Origin: Thalassoglobus sp. JC818
Lineage (GTDB): Bacteria > Planctomycetota > Planctomycetia > Planctomycetales > Planctomycetaceae
Length of the DNA: 64,000 bases
Assembly: GCF_040717535.1 (NCBI RefSeq)
Contig: NZ_JBFEFI010000001.1
Location: 186,001-250,000, forward strand
Reading direction: 5' to 3'
Part shown: positions 27,907 through 37,598 of the stretch, piece by piece
Numbering within the stretch: the first letter of the stretch is position 1
Layout: each line of letters opens with the position of its first letter
Made by a program: the position numbers and the translations under genes
The notes under the pieces: model-generated
Seen by the model: the letters and a program-made list of their open reading frames with translations, nothing else
What the model was told of the DNA's origin: nothing
Database searches by the model: none

Positions 27907-28207
27907 TCTCTTTGATTTGATGATGTCCGGTGTTGCGGAGTGGACGGAGGTTTTGAAATTCGGCAGTCAGAACGCACCACCGACGAACTGAAAATCCGGG
28001 ACGTCTTGTTGCATTTTGAAACAACGAAAACTGATACGTTACGTGCCACAAGTCTGCCTGATTTCAAACAAAAGTTCCATCGAGCGGAGAGAAGTCGATG
28101 AAGTCTGACGATCAGGTGCCGAACCAGTTGCCGCGCTTCTGTGTCGACCACTACATTTGTGCGTATCGACAATTCACTTCGAATCAAGCACAACAAACGG
28201 ATTGACT
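27907..28207. other. intergenic region between divergent M20/ast and pepF genes
   Basis: This 301-bp region separates divergent transcription units and should contain both promoters. I found no convincing promoter hexamer pairs or ArgR-like box by eye. Confidence 0.4.
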
Positions 28208-30016
28208 ATGAGCACCGCAGCGCAGTTCGCACTGACATGGGACCTGGACTCACTCTACCCGCATCCTTCCTCGGATGAATTCAAGTCGGTCCTCGACGAA
28301 TACAAAGCCGATCTCAAACAGCTTGCTGCTGATTCAGAAAACCTGCCAGCAGTCGAACCTGCATCGGCGTCCGAGTGGAGCGAATTCTTCACAAGAATCT
28401 CCGATGTTTATTCTCGAGCCAGCGACCTCCATGCTTTCATTGGATGTCATGCCGCCGCCGAAGCCGGGAACAAACAGTTCCAACAAATCGAAGCAGCGCT
28501 CGCTGCACTGGGTCCGCTTTCGAATCAGGTCTTCACCAATGTCGAAGGGGCGTTTCGCAATCTCACCGACGAGGAACTCGATGCCTTCGCCAATGCAGCT
28601 CCGTATCTGACCGAGATTCGATTCTTCCTCGAAGAATGCCGCTCGAATGCGCAACTTCGCCTTCCTAAAGATCAGGAGATGCTCTTTTCTGAATTGAGCG
28701 TCGATGGAATTCACGCCTGGGGGCGGATGTACGACCGAATTTCGGGTGATTTGCGTGTCAGTCTGATGGAGAAGGGCGAGATCGTCAAAAAGTCTCCCGG
28801 ACAAGTGCGTGTCGATCTGCCTGACAGAGCAGTCCGTCAGAACAACTTTTGCGCTCTTGAGAAAGCCTGGAAAACGAAAGCCGATGATTGCGCTGATGCG
28901 TTGAATCACATCGCCGGCACTCGACTCGTCAAATACAAACGTCTCGGCCTTGAAGACCACCTTTCCGTCCCGCTTCGCCTCAACCGCATGAAGCGAGAAA
29001 CGCTCGAAACAATGTGGAGCGTCATCAGCGAGCGAAAAGGTTCACTGCTCAAGTATTTCAAACGCAAAGCGGAACTTCTTGGCATCGAGCGGATGTCTTG
29101 GTACGACCAAATGGCTCCGATTCCGCAAGCTTCAACTTCGGGCGGAAACTCACTTTCTTACGATGATGCCTGCCAAACCGTGATCAAGACGTTTCACGGC
29201 TTCAGCGATCACCTCGGAGAGTTCGCGGAGAAAGCACTGACCGAACGCTGGGTGGAAGTCGAAGACCGCGAAGGAAAGCGCCAGGGTGGCTTCTGCACTG
29301 GACTGCCAACCAAGAAGCAGTCGCGAATCTTCATGACCTACAAGGGCAGCCCGGACGATATGTCGACGCTCGCCCACGAGCTCGGTCACGCCTATCACTC
29401 TCACGTGTTGCGCAGCCAACCGTATTTACTGCAGGACTATCCCATGAATCTCGCAGAAACAGCCTCGACATTTGCCGAAGCTGTCCTTGGGGATCAACGA
29501 CTTGCCGAAGCCAACAAACCAGCGGAAAAGCTGGGCATTCTGAACAACATGCTCAGCGATTCGATGGCCTTCATGATGAACATTCATGCTCGCTTCCTGT
29601 TCGAAGACCACTTCCATCGCGAGCGAGAGGACGGAGAACTTTCCGCCGATCGACTGACCGAGTTGATGTATGAAGCTCAGAAGGAAGCATATTGCGACGC
29701 CTTCGAAGACTGGTCGGAAGCGTTCTGGATTTCGAAGTTGCACTTCTACATTACCGGCTGGCCGTTCTACAACTTCCCGTACACCTTCGGCTATCTTCTC
29801 TCGCTGGGTGTGTATTCCACCGCCGATGAATTCGGGGACGATTTCCCGATGAAATACCGGGAACTCTTGATCGCTACAGGGAATTCCAACGCAGAAGAAG
29901 CTGTCGAATCGACTCTCGGGTACGACCTGACTCAGCCGGAATTCTGGAACAAGAGTATCGATATTGTCGACGCACGCGTCGAAGAGTTCCTGGCTGTCAG
30001 CGAAGACATGATCTGA
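28208..30016 (+). CDS. pepF: oligoendopeptidase F, M3 family
   Basis: This 602-residue zinc peptidase has the M3 motif HELGH in TLAHELGHAYHS (zinc ligands the two His) and the downstream Glu ligand in NLAETASTFAEA. The N-terminal segment FALTWDLDSLYPHPSSDEF is typical of bacterial PepF, as is the long helical N-lobe. It degrades oligopeptides of roughly 7-17 residues in the cytoplasm. The ATG at 28208 is chosen; the 17 codons upstream show no family similarity. A strong intrinsic terminator follows 50 bp after the stop. The gene is likely monocistronic. Confidence 0.94.
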   Translation: MSTAAQFALTWDLDSLYPHPSSDEFKSVLDEYKADLKQLAADSENLPAVEPASASEWSEFFTRISDVYSRASDLHAFIGCHAAAEAGNKQFQQIEAALAALGPLSNQVFTNVEGAFRNLTDEELDAFANAAPYLTEIRFFLEECRSNAQLRLPKDQEMLFSELSVDGIHAWGRMYDRISGDLRVSLMEKGEIVKKSPGQVRVDLPDRAVRQNNFCALEKAWKTKADDCADALNHIAGTRLVKYKRLGLEDHLSVPLRLNRMKRETLETMWSVISERKGSLLKYFKRKAELLGIERMSWYDQMAPIPQASTSGGNSLSYDDACQTVIKTFHGFSDHLGEFAEKALTERWVEVEDREGKRQGGFCTGLPTKKQSRIFMTYKGSPDDMSTLAHELGHAYHSHVLRSQPYLLQDYPMNLAETASTFAEAVLGDQRLAEANKPAEKLGILNNMLSDSMAFMMNIHARFLFEDHFHREREDGELSADRLTELMYEAQKEAYCDAFEDWSEAFWISKLHFYITGWPFYNFPYTFGYLLSLGVYSTADEFGDDFPMKYRELLIATGNSNAEEAVESTLGYDLTQPEFWNKSIDIVDARVEEFLAVSEDMI

Positions 30017-30065
30017 CACCAGCCTCAGTCATGCTTCATTTGAGAGCCGACTGAGTTCCGTTCAG

Positions 30066-30108
30066 AACGCAAGATCATCGCATTCGCCGCGATGATCTTG
30101 CGTTTTTT
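30066..30108 (+). terminator. intrinsic terminator after pepF
   Basis: A perfect 16-bp stem (30066-30081 with 30089-30104), a 7-nt loop and a T6 run at 30103-30108 form a textbook Rho-independent terminator. Confidence 0.93.
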
Positions 30109-30307
30109 CGTTTCCGGGATGAGCCATCGGCTCGCGACCTCAAATTGCTCCTGAGATTCCGAACCGAAGTTTTCATCCGGTTCTGACGCGATGCCGTTAA
30201 TCTCTAGAGAAGGGCGGTTGTACAACACAATACTTCGTTTGCGGGTGCAGCCAATTGAGAGAAACAATGAATGTCCTGCTTTAACAAATCCCGAAAGGGA
30301 AAACATA

Positions 30308-30748
30308 ATGGGAAGCAAAATTTCCAAAACTAATCTCGATCCAAGCGGCGAATTCACCGACCTCTTCAAAGCAGCGCGAGATGCTCGACTGAATGCTGTG
30401 TCGACGTACTCAGGTTTTCAGGTTGGAGCAGCGGTCGAATCAGTGACGGGCGAAATCTTTTCGGGGTGCAATATCGAGAATGCCACTTTTGGACTGACGG
30501 TCTGTGCTGAACGGGTCGCTGTCTGGAAAGCACTCTCAGAAGGGCACCGCAAATTCCGACGTGTCCTCGTTGTCGCGGACACCGACTCGCCCACTCCGCC
30601 GTGTGGTGCGTGCCGACAGATTCTCTGGGAATTCACCGGTAACAGTGAAATTCTGCTCGCAGATCTTCATGGAATCCGAGCAAAGTACAACATGCTCGAT
30701 TTAATGCCTCAGCCCTTCGACGGCGGGTACTTTGCTGCTCCCGATTAA
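30308..30748 (+). CDS. cdd: cytidine deaminase
   Basis: This 146-residue protein has the zinc-dependent deaminase motifs C-x-E in TVCAERVAV and P-C-x2-C in PPCGACRQILWEF, giving three Cys ligands and the catalytic Glu. Its length fits the tetrameric small cytidine deaminases. It converts cytidine and deoxycytidine to uridine and deoxyuridine in pyrimidine salvage. The ATG at 30308 has a GAAAGGGA Shine-Dalgarno about seven bases upstream. It stands alone between the pepF terminator and the convergent ankyrin gene. Confidence 0.95.
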   Translation: MGSKISKTNLDPSGEFTDLFKAARDARLNAVSTYSGFQVGAAVESVTGEIFSGCNIENATFGLTVCAERVAVWKALSEGHRKFRRVLVVADTDSPTPPCGACRQILWEFTGNSEILLADLHGIRAKYNMLDLMPQPFDGGYFAAPD

Positions 30749-30812
30749 AGATTCCGAAAACTGATTCGTTGCTCGTTCGAATCGACGAGCGGCACGATGC
30801 TTCAGCCACCCA

Positions 30813-31316
30813 TCACTTTGAAGAACTCTTCACGGTCTCGAAGAGTTCTTTCATCTTTTCGTTGCGAACGTACTCAATTGGTGTCTTCCCGTTTTTGTTC
30901 TGAATTTTAGTGTCAGCACCACTGGCCAAGAGCAACTTGACGATCTCGATGGCGACGTCAGACTTCCCAGCTGTCGACGGAGCACCGGTGTTCGTGACTG
31001 CTCGATGTAACGGAGTCGAATGAGATTTCTTGTCGACCGCGTTCACATTCGCTCCTTGCGCGATCAACTCCTGCGCTGCAGCCAGATTTCGAAACCGAAC
31101 AGCACGGTGCAGGGGAGTCACCCCATTCTTGTCAACCTCATTGGCCGAAACTCCACAGCGAATGAGATAGCGAATCACGTCAACTTGGACGTCTGCATCT
31201 GGGTCATGTGCCGAACAGGCTGCTAACAGAGTCCCGTCCAACGAGGTTTCTTCGCTCAGTTTTTTCTGGAGTTCGGAAAACCGAAGTTCGAAGGCAGCCT
31301 GCTGAATGTCATTCAT
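30813..31316 (-). CDS. ankyrin repeat protein
   Basis: This 167-residue protein has ankyrin repeats: NGVTPLHRAVRFRNLAAAQELI, then STPLHRAVTNTG with EIVKLLLASGADTKI, then NGKTPIEYVRNEKMKELF. A partial repeat with VIRYLIRCGVSANE lies in front. There is no signal peptide, so it is probably a cytoplasmic protein-protein interaction module of unknown partner. The start at 31316 (MNDIQQAAFE) is preferred; an upstream ATG at 31433 would add 39 basic, low-complexity residues. It converges with cdd, 64 bp apart. Confidence 0.85.
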   Translation of the reverse strand: MNDIQQAAFELRFSELQKKLSEETSLDGTLLAACSAHDPDADVQVDVIRYLIRCGVSANEVDKNGVTPLHRAVRFRNLAAAQELIAQGANVNAVDKKSHSTPLHRAVTNTGAPSTAGKSDVAIEIVKLLLASGADTKIQNKNGKTPIEYVRNEKMKELFETVKSSSK

Positions 31317-31681
31317 CTGCTCATTATCCACATGGGCAATTATTTGCGACGCCGTTCTCCTGAGAAACTCATTCTCGCGACAGTTTCTTGACCGTCGAAA
31401 GGAGAAACCAATCCGAGGATTCCGAGAACCCATCTTCTTCAGAATATCGTCGCGGTGAATGTGAATTCAATCGGAAGATGCCACGACCTGATTGCGGGAT
31501 CGAATTGGAAACGCCATGATCTCAAATGTCGAAGCTCCGTGATCACGTGAGCTGAAACGCTTCTCCAAATGCGTTCATGTCTTGGGTTTCCCGAGAAGAA
31601 ATTCCGTTCTGCCGGTTGTGATTTCCAAGTCATGTCAACGTGATGTGTGCGCCGTGGGATTGTCTTTGGAAAGGTTGAGTC
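31317..31681. other. intergenic region between divergent ankyrin and DUF1254 genes
   Basis: This 365-bp region must hold two divergent promoters. The first 117 bases are an alternative N-terminal extension of the ankyrin gene. No other gene, repeat or RNA was recognised. Confidence 0.4.
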
Positions 31682-33307
31682 ATGCTGCGATTGAAGGTGC
31701 TGAGACTTCTCTTCGTATTGCCGATGGCAATTGGATTTTCGAGTGTGAGTTGGGGGCAGTCTGACTCAGACATTCCATCGTTTCTCAAGACTCCCGATCG
31801 CCTGGAAACACGCATGGGGACGCTGGAATTTGAAGATGGCGTTCCGACTGTCGAGACAGCTGAGACGGTGCAAGACACTCTCGACCTCGCCCGAGCATTG
31901 AACGTTTACAACAACAGTTTTCGCGGCGCTTCAGCCCTTGCGATTCGCAAAGGCTTCCAGAGCATCGGAGTCAACGACAACGACGTTGTCATCTTTTCCG
32001 AGCTCATGGATTCGCACTCGCTCTTTCTGACAGCCAACGCCGACACGGTCTATTACCTGTCTGCAGTCGATTTGAGCAAAGGACCGATGGTCATTGAACA
32101 GCCTCCTTTGGGGTTGGGAACGATCAATGATATGTGGTTCTCATGGATCATCGACATCGGCCGCCCCGGACCGGACCGAGGCATGGGTGGGAAGTATCTG
32201 CTTGTTCCGCCGGGATATGATGGGCCCTTGCCCGAAGGAGGATACTTCGTCGCCCACTCAAAAACTCTTCGAGTCCTCTACGCCGCCCGCTCTTTCCTCG
32301 TTAAGGATGATCCCAAACCGGCCGTCGACAACATCAAGAAGAACCTCAAAATCTATCCGTACACTCCAGGAGGTTTCGGAACAAGCATCGCACAAGCTCT
32401 CGAAGGGGAAGTCAAATTGGGACAAAACCCGCCTGTGCCGGAAACGCGTTTCGTCGAAGCGACCGGAAAGGCCTTCAATACAATTCCACCCAGTGACTAC
32501 GGCTTTTTCGAACTCATCAATGAGAACGTGCAGAACGAACCAGCCACAAGCTATGACGTTGAATTGTCCGGGCAGCTCGCAGCAATTGGAATCGTTAAGG
32601 GTCAGGAATTCAAACCCGACGATCGCTTGAAGTCGATTCTGACCGAAGCAGCAGCCTTGGGAACTGCGACGGGACGCAGTTTGAACTGGCGGTTTGCCGT
32701 TTCTCATCCAGATTGGGCGTATTATCCCAATTCCCAATGGGGCAACATGCTCTTCGAAGGAGGAGCATTTTTCGAAACCCCACCTCCGATGTTTACGAAA
32801 TCAGGAATGTTCGAACCACTCCCCGCAACTGGAGCCAGAACTCTCGATTCGCGGACCGCGTTTTACTACGCATACACACTCGACTCTCCCGGAATGATCA
32901 TGCGAATTCCCAGAGTCGGTTCGCAATACCTGATGTGCTTTCTGGATCCAGAGGGAACCCCGTTCGATGGAGGCAAAACCTACAAGGTGACTCTCCCTGC
33001 CAACATTCCCGCAGCAGCGTTCTGGTCATTCACGCTTTACGACAATCAGACCCGTTCGATGCTTCGGACTCCGCAGCATTACCCACGAGCCGGAAGCCAG
33101 AACTACCCCTCTCCTGCCGCTGTCGAGAATCCTAATGGAACGACCACTGTGTACTTTGGTCCTGAACAACCACAGGGAGTCCAGCGCGGCAACTGGATTC
33201 AAACGATGCCCGGAAAAGGTTGGTTCACGATTCTTCGGCTTTACAGCCCACTCGAGTCATTCTTTGACAAGTCATGGCAGCCGAGCGAGATCGAAGTTGT
33301 TGAGTAG
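31682..33307 (+). CDS. DUF1254/DUF1214 domain protein
   Basis: This 541-residue protein has a signal peptide (LLFVLPMAIGFSSVSWGQ). The DUF1254 part contains FSELMDSHSLFLTANADTVYYL and ends in YLLVPPGYDGPLPEGGYFV (residues about 90-190). The C-terminal DUF1214 part contains RTAFYYAYTLDSPGM and FWSFTLYDNQTRSML (about 390-480). The pairing of both domains in one secreted polypeptide is normal for the family. The function is unknown; suggestions of lipid or polysaccharide handling are not established. A GAAAGG Shine-Dalgarno precedes the ATG, and a strong terminator follows 37 bp after the stop. Confidence 0.9.
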   Translation: MLRLKVLRLLFVLPMAIGFSSVSWGQSDSDIPSFLKTPDRLETRMGTLEFEDGVPTVETAETVQDTLDLARALNVYNNSFRGASALAIRKGFQSIGVNDNDVVIFSELMDSHSLFLTANADTVYYLSAVDLSKGPMVIEQPPLGLGTINDMWFSWIIDIGRPGPDRGMGGKYLLVPPGYDGPLPEGGYFVAHSKTLRVLYAARSFLVKDDPKPAVDNIKKNLKIYPYTPGGFGTSIAQALEGEVKLGQNPPVPETRFVEATGKAFNTIPPSDYGFFELINENVQNEPATSYDVELSGQLAAIGIVKGQEFKPDDRLKSILTEAAALGTATGRSLNWRFAVSHPDWAYYPNSQWGNMLFEGGAFFETPPPMFTKSGMFEPLPATGARTLDSRTAFYYAYTLDSPGMIMRIPRVGSQYLMCFLDPEGTPFDGGKTYKVTLPANIPAAAFWSFTLYDNQTRSMLRTPQHYPRAGSQNYPSPAAVENPNGTTTVYFGPEQPQGVQRGNWIQTMPGKGWFTILRLYSPLESFFDKSWQPSEIEVVE

Positions 33308-33344
33308 TCCTTAGCAACAGCAGTGCTATCCAGAAAACTGATCC

Positions 33345-33381
33345 CGAAGCCCATTTCTTCTGTGAAGTGGGCTTCGTTTTT
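33345..33381 (+). terminator. intrinsic terminator after the DUF1254 gene
   Basis: A 13-bp stem with one G-T pair (33345-33357 with 33364-33376), a 6-nt loop and T5 at 33377-33381. It lies between convergent genes and may also serve the - strand HTH gene, although the T run favours the + strand. Confidence 0.9.
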
Positions 33382-33436
33382 GAATGCATTCAATCGCCAA
33401 GACTTCATCGACCGCATTCGAACGACAGTAAAGTCC

Positions 33437-34111
33437 TCAGTCATCGAACGAGTCGTGAGCTTGATCGTTCAAGAGTTTCTCAGCGAGGCTGGTGTCGTAA
33501 CGATCTTCAAAATGGTAGAGCTTACCCCGACGAAACTTCATGAGTTGGGTGAGTTCCATCGGTTCGGTGAGTGGTCGTCCGATCGGGTGCAGCCAGCTTT
33601 GGCCCCAAACAATCACCTCGTTCCCCTGACCGATGAATTTGTAATGAGGCTCATAATCGTGATTCGGAGGCGATTCGATAAATGAAAAGAACTGCTTGAA
33701 GAGTGCCTGGATTTGCTCAAGGCCTTTGTATCGACCAGCGAAGGGAACGGTCTGCGGGTCTCCTGCAATGTAGAATTCGACGTCTTCATCGAGATAGGGG
33801 CGAAAGTGACGAAACCCATCCGCCTGATGGACATACAGTCCTTCGATGTATTTTCGCGCGATCTGGACAGGATCGGAAATCAGGTCTTCGGGAAAAACAA
33901 CGTTTGTCGGAGTACTGACCGCTTCGGCAAGATGCTCGATCGTTTTTTTAGAAATTGCTTTTCCCGACTCAGCTTTACTGACAAGCCGTTCGCTGTAGCC
34001 CGCTTTCTTCGCCAGTTCCGCCTGCGTCCATCCAAGTCGTTCACGGAAGTGCTTTAGCACTCGCCGGTTACAACAGTAAGAACTCTTGATTTCGTCAGCT
34101 GCCCACGTCAT
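33437..34111 (-). CDS. HTH (XRE-type) regulator fused to a SnoaL/NTF2-like domain
   Basis: This 224-residue protein begins with a helix-turn-helix of the XRE/Cro type (residues about 18-70: LKHFRERLGWTQAELAKKAGYSERLVSKAESGKA, written here in parts as LKHFRERLGWTQ and AELAKKAGYSERLVSK). The C-terminal 130 residues form an NTF2/SnoaL-like cone domain (ARKYIEGLYVHQADGFRHF, FYIAGDPQTVPFAGRYKG, EVIVWGQSW, MKFRRGKLYHFEDRYDTS). The domain order suggests a one-component regulator sensing a small hydrophobic ligand in the cone (inference). Target genes are not known; divergent transcription toward the sulfatase locus makes that locus a candidate. The ATG is at 34111. Confidence 0.82.
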   Translation of the reverse strand: MTWAADEIKSSYCCNRRVLKHFRERLGWTQAELAKKAGYSERLVSKAESGKAISKKTIEHLAEAVSTPTNVVFPEDLISDPVQIARKYIEGLYVHQADGFRHFRPYLDEDVEFYIAGDPQTVPFAGRYKGLEQIQALFKQFFSFIESPPNHDYEPHYKFIGQGNEVIVWGQSWLHPIGRPLTEPMELTQLMKFRRGKLYHFEDRYDTSLAEKLLNDQAHDSFDD

Positions 34112-34742
34112 TCAACTTACCCACAAAAACTGATTCGACCGATCATCGAGAAGTTACTGAACACAAAACGTCCACGCAAGGCGAACGTGCGCGTGTCGTT
34201 CGTGTTCAGGCTTCAGAAATCGGCTACATTTGTGAGCCAGAGGACTCTTGTTTCTTAACTTGAGTTTCAAAATAAGCTTACACATTACTTGCAAGTCGTC
34301 GAATCAAGGAACAGCCTCGTCGGAAAGGCAGAGCACTGGGAATTGCGTGAGATATCCGGGCCGGGCTCATTCAGTTCCAAAGATGTGGGCCAGCTTTTTC
34401 CGACGGGCTGTTTTTCTATCAACTCGCTTTCTTCGAACGCTCGCATCTCAGGTCCTGGCCTCGGCCGGTCGCACCACCTCTCTCACACCATTGCTTCCTT
34501 GGTGGGTACTCGGATTCTTCACCGATTGAAAACTGAGTGATTCTGTACGGATCGAATTTCTCGATTGAAAACGTCGGTCCACTTGAATCGGTCACAAGAT
34601 CGACGCAAACTAAAACGAGTGTTGTCCACATCTTCGCAGCCTGGAAAGCACTTCACAATTTCCTTTCAGTTTGAGGCGAATCCGCCTCTTCGTTGCGTCC
34701 TTTCTCACAATGAAAACCCGAGACCTCTCACAAGGGAAAGTC
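34112..34742. other. intergenic region upstream of the sulfatase-glycosidase locus
   Basis: This 631-bp region lies between the leftward HTH-NTF2 gene and the rightward sulfatase gene. Short open frames here lack family motifs and good ribosome sites. It is a plausible place for operators of the HTH regulator, but no clear palindrome was found. Confidence 0.4.
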
Positions 34743-37109
34743 ATGTCCCCAAATCCGCGACGGTATGTCTACTACCTGACGACCGCCTTGCTAGTCGCCA
34801 GCTTACATTTCACTCACATTCATAGTTGCGATGCTCAGGAATTGCTTCCGCGGCCGGAAGAGTCTTTTCAGGGAAAGATTGGACTGACGTATAAAGACTC
34901 CGAAGCTGTCAAACCTCAGTTGAAAATTCCTGCCACGTTCGGACTTGAGGTCCCGCCAAACATCTTGCTCGTCCTCGTCGACGATGCAGGGTACGGACAG
35001 TTTGGAACCTTTGGGGGAGGAATCCCGACACCGACATTGGATCGGATTGCCGAGAACGGTTTGAAGTACACTCGGTTTCACACAACTGCCCTCTGCAGCC
35101 CGACCAGAGCAGCCCTATTGACCGGCCGAAATCACCACTCGGTGGCCAGCGGTGTGATCGGGGAAGCTGGGACGGGTTTCCCGGGATACACCGGAATCAT
35201 CCCCGCATCGGCAGCGACGATGGCCGAAATCCTCCGCGAATACGGTTACGCCAATGCATGGTTTGGGAAGAACCACAATGTCCCAGACTGGGAAACAAGC
35301 ATCGTTGGCCCATTTGACCGATGGGCCGACGGTCTCGGTTTCGATTACTTCTACGGATTCGTTGGAGGGGACACCGATCAGTTTCATCCGGCTCTTGTCG
35401 AAAATCGTAGACGACTGGAACCACCGGAAACAAACGAGGATGGCTCACCGTATCACTTCACCACAGACATCGCCGATCACGCCATCCGCATGATTCGTGC
35501 TTCGCAAGCAGTCGCTCCTCAACGTCCGTTTTTTGTGTACTTCGCAACGGGTGCAACGCATGCCCCTCATCAAGTTCCGAAGGAATGGATTGATAAATTC
35601 GATGGCCAATTTGACGATGGATGGGATGCTTACCGCGAAAAGACAATCACTCGACAGAAGAAGCTCGGTGTCGTCCCAGAAGATGCAAAACTGACTCCTC
35701 GCCCCGATTCACTGCCCGCATGGGACTCACTACCGGACGATGAAAAACGGGTTTACGCACGAATGATGGAAGTCTTCGCTGGTTTCACTGCGCATACCGA
35801 CCATGAAGTTGGCCGAGTCGTGAATGCGATCGAAGAACTTGGGGAACTCGACAACACGCTCGTCATCTACATGGCTGGCGACAACGGGTCGAGTGCAGAG
35901 GGAGGATTGAGTGGTCTTCTGAACGAGATGACATTCTTCAACGCCATTCCAGAACCGCTCGACACGAAACTCGCAGCGATCGACACGCTCGGAACGGATC
36001 GTAATTACAACCATTTTCCGGCAGCTTGGGCGTGGGCCATGGACACTCCGTTTCAATGGACCAAACAAATCGCCAGCCATTTCGGGGGCACGCGAAACGG
36101 TCTCGCGATCTCTTGGCCAAAGGGCATTAAAGCTCGCGGGGAAGTTCGCGATCAATTTCATCACGTGATTGACATTGCCCCCACAATTCTAGAAGTCGTT
36201 GGTGTGCAAATTCCCGCAGAATTTAACGGGGTCGCCCAAAAGCCAATTGAAGGCGTCAGCATGGTTTACACCTTCGATAATGCCAACGCCGAAGATCGGC
36301 GAACGACGCAGTACTTTGAGATGCTCGGCAATCAGGGGATCTACCATGATGGCTGGATGGCGAGTGCACTCTGCGGAATCCCTTGGGACAGCGAGTCACC
36401 TGCTCGCGATCTGCTGAATATGGACTGGGAACTCTATCACGTCGAAGAAGACTTCAGTCAGGCGAACAATCTCGCCAGCGAGCAACCCGAGAAACTGGCT
36501 GAGCTCGTCAAACTCTTCTTCTCCGAAGCTGCGCGATATCAGGTCCTCCCACTTGATGACCGCAAGACTCAGCGTCTGGACGTTGCCAATCGCCCAAGTC
36601 TCACTGCCGGTCGGGAAACCTTTACTTATCCGAATCTCCTCCGACTCCCCGAAGGAGCTGCTCCGGATCTCAAGCACCGCAGTCACACGATTACTGCTAA
36701 GGTCACGCTCCCGGAAACAGGCGGAGAAGGAATGCTGCTGACGCAGGGAGGAAGATTTGCGGGATACGGACTCATGGTGAGAGATGGTCGCTTGATCTAT
36801 CACTACAACCTAGCTGGAGTCGAGCGTTTCACAATCGAATCGGACGATCGAATTCCGACCGGCGAAGTGACGTTGAAAGCTGTCTACATCACCGATGAGA
36901 ACAAACCATTCGCAGGTGCGACATTATCCCTCTTTGTTGATGATAAAAAAGTCGGTGAAGGCCGCGTCGAGAAGAGTATTCCAAATCGTGTGACGCTGGA
37001 TGAGACCTTTGATGTCGGTTTCGACACAGGCACACCAGTCATGGATGGTTACGACATGCCGTTCAAGTTCACTGGTCAGCTCAAGTCGGTCACAGTCGAT
37101 CTCAACTAG
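34743..37109 (+). CDS. arylsulfatase with C-terminal beta-sandwich-like extension
   Basis: This 788-residue enzyme has a signal peptide (YLTTALLVASLHFTHIHSCDA) and the sulfatase core PPNILLVLVDDAGYGQFG with Asp pair 80-81. The formylglycine site is CSPTR (Cys118, canonical C-x-P-x-R), with AWFGKNHNVPDWE and a later metal motif YMAGDNGSSAEGG. The length and the insertions match the large arylsulfatase group common in planctomycetes. Residues about 640-788 form an extra beta-rich domain that may bind substrate. It is exported and removes sulfate from aromatic or carbohydrate esters; the true substrate is unknown. The start at 34743 has AAGGGAAAG upstream. Two downstream genes on the same strand complete a glycan locus. 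Confidence 0.93.
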   Translation: MSPNPRRYVYYLTTALLVASLHFTHIHSCDAQELLPRPEESFQGKIGLTYKDSEAVKPQLKIPATFGLEVPPNILLVLVDDAGYGQFGTFGGGIPTPTLDRIAENGLKYTRFHTTALCSPTRAALLTGRNHHSVASGVIGEAGTGFPGYTGIIPASAATMAEILREYGYANAWFGKNHNVPDWETSIVGPFDRWADGLGFDYFYGFVGGDTDQFHPALVENRRRLEPPETNEDGSPYHFTTDIADHAIRMIRASQAVAPQRPFFVYFATGATHAPHQVPKEWIDKFDGQFDDGWDAYREKTITRQKKLGVVPEDAKLTPRPDSLPAWDSLPDDEKRVYARMMEVFAGFTAHTDHEVGRVVNAIEELGELDNTLVIYMAGDNGSSAEGGLSGLLNEMTFFNAIPEPLDTKLAAIDTLGTDRNYNHFPAAWAWAMDTPFQWTKQIASHFGGTRNGLAISWPKGIKARGEVRDQFHHVIDIAPTILEVVGVQIPAEFNGVAQKPIEGVSMVYTFDNANAEDRRTTQYFEMLGNQGIYHDGWMASALCGIPWDSESPARDLLNMDWELYHVEEDFSQANNLASEQPEKLAELVKLFFSEAARYQVLPLDDRKTQRLDVANRPSLTAGRETFTYPNLLRLPEGAAPDLKHRSHTITAKVTLPETGGEGMLLTQGGRFAGYGLMVRDGRLIYHYNLAGVERFTIESDDRIPTGEVTLKAVYITDENKPFAGATLSLFVDDKKVGEGRVEKSIPNRVTLDETFDVGFDTGTPVMDGYDMPFKFTGQLKSVTVDLN

Positions 37110-37193
37110 ATCGCGTTCTCATTCTGATGCGGGCGATACTTGAACATGCCCGCGCCTGTTTCTTTTGAGTTCAGCAATTCCAGTTTTCCAAGC

Positions 37194-37256
37194 TCCCCAT
37201 TGTTGATCTGCGAATCAGTCTTGAAACTGCTCGCAGCCCAACGATGGGGATTTTTT
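37194..37256 (+). terminator. intrinsic terminator with a two-part stem
   Basis: The outer 12-bp stem pairs 37194-37205 with 37239-37250, an inner CTGCGA/TCGCAG stem pairs 37208-37213 with 37231-37236, and T6 follows at 37251-37256. It sits 85 bp after the sulfatase stop. Confidence 0.85.
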
Positions 37257-37598
37257 GTTGAATACATTTCGTTCGACGAACTCCGAATTTGATGCAACGA
37301 GTCAACAGAACCGACGTCTCAAGATCACTGCCGAACTGCTCCCGTTTTGCCGAATTTCGTGGGTCATTTCAGACATTCAGGTTGGTTCAGAGCCTCCACA
37401 ACCCATTTCTTATGACGAAACGGTTTTTCACGTTCGTTTCCTTTCACGAAAGAAAAATGATCGCTAAAGTGATCATTGATGCGAGTGCGAAATCGCGAAG
37501 GCCAGTTCGCTCGATCTCGCAGCGACCGCTCTCGTTGGTGTGAGTTGGCAAGCGTTTCAACTCAATTGTTTTCGTTGTGCTCACAGAAAGATGTCCCG
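37257..37598. other. upstream region of the DUF5060 gene
   Basis: This 342-bp stretch between the terminator and the start holds the promoter and leader of the DUF5060 gene. A CACGAAAG-type repeat (tttcacgttcgtttcctttcacg near 37427) is visible but not assignable. No other gene seen. Confidence 0.35.
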
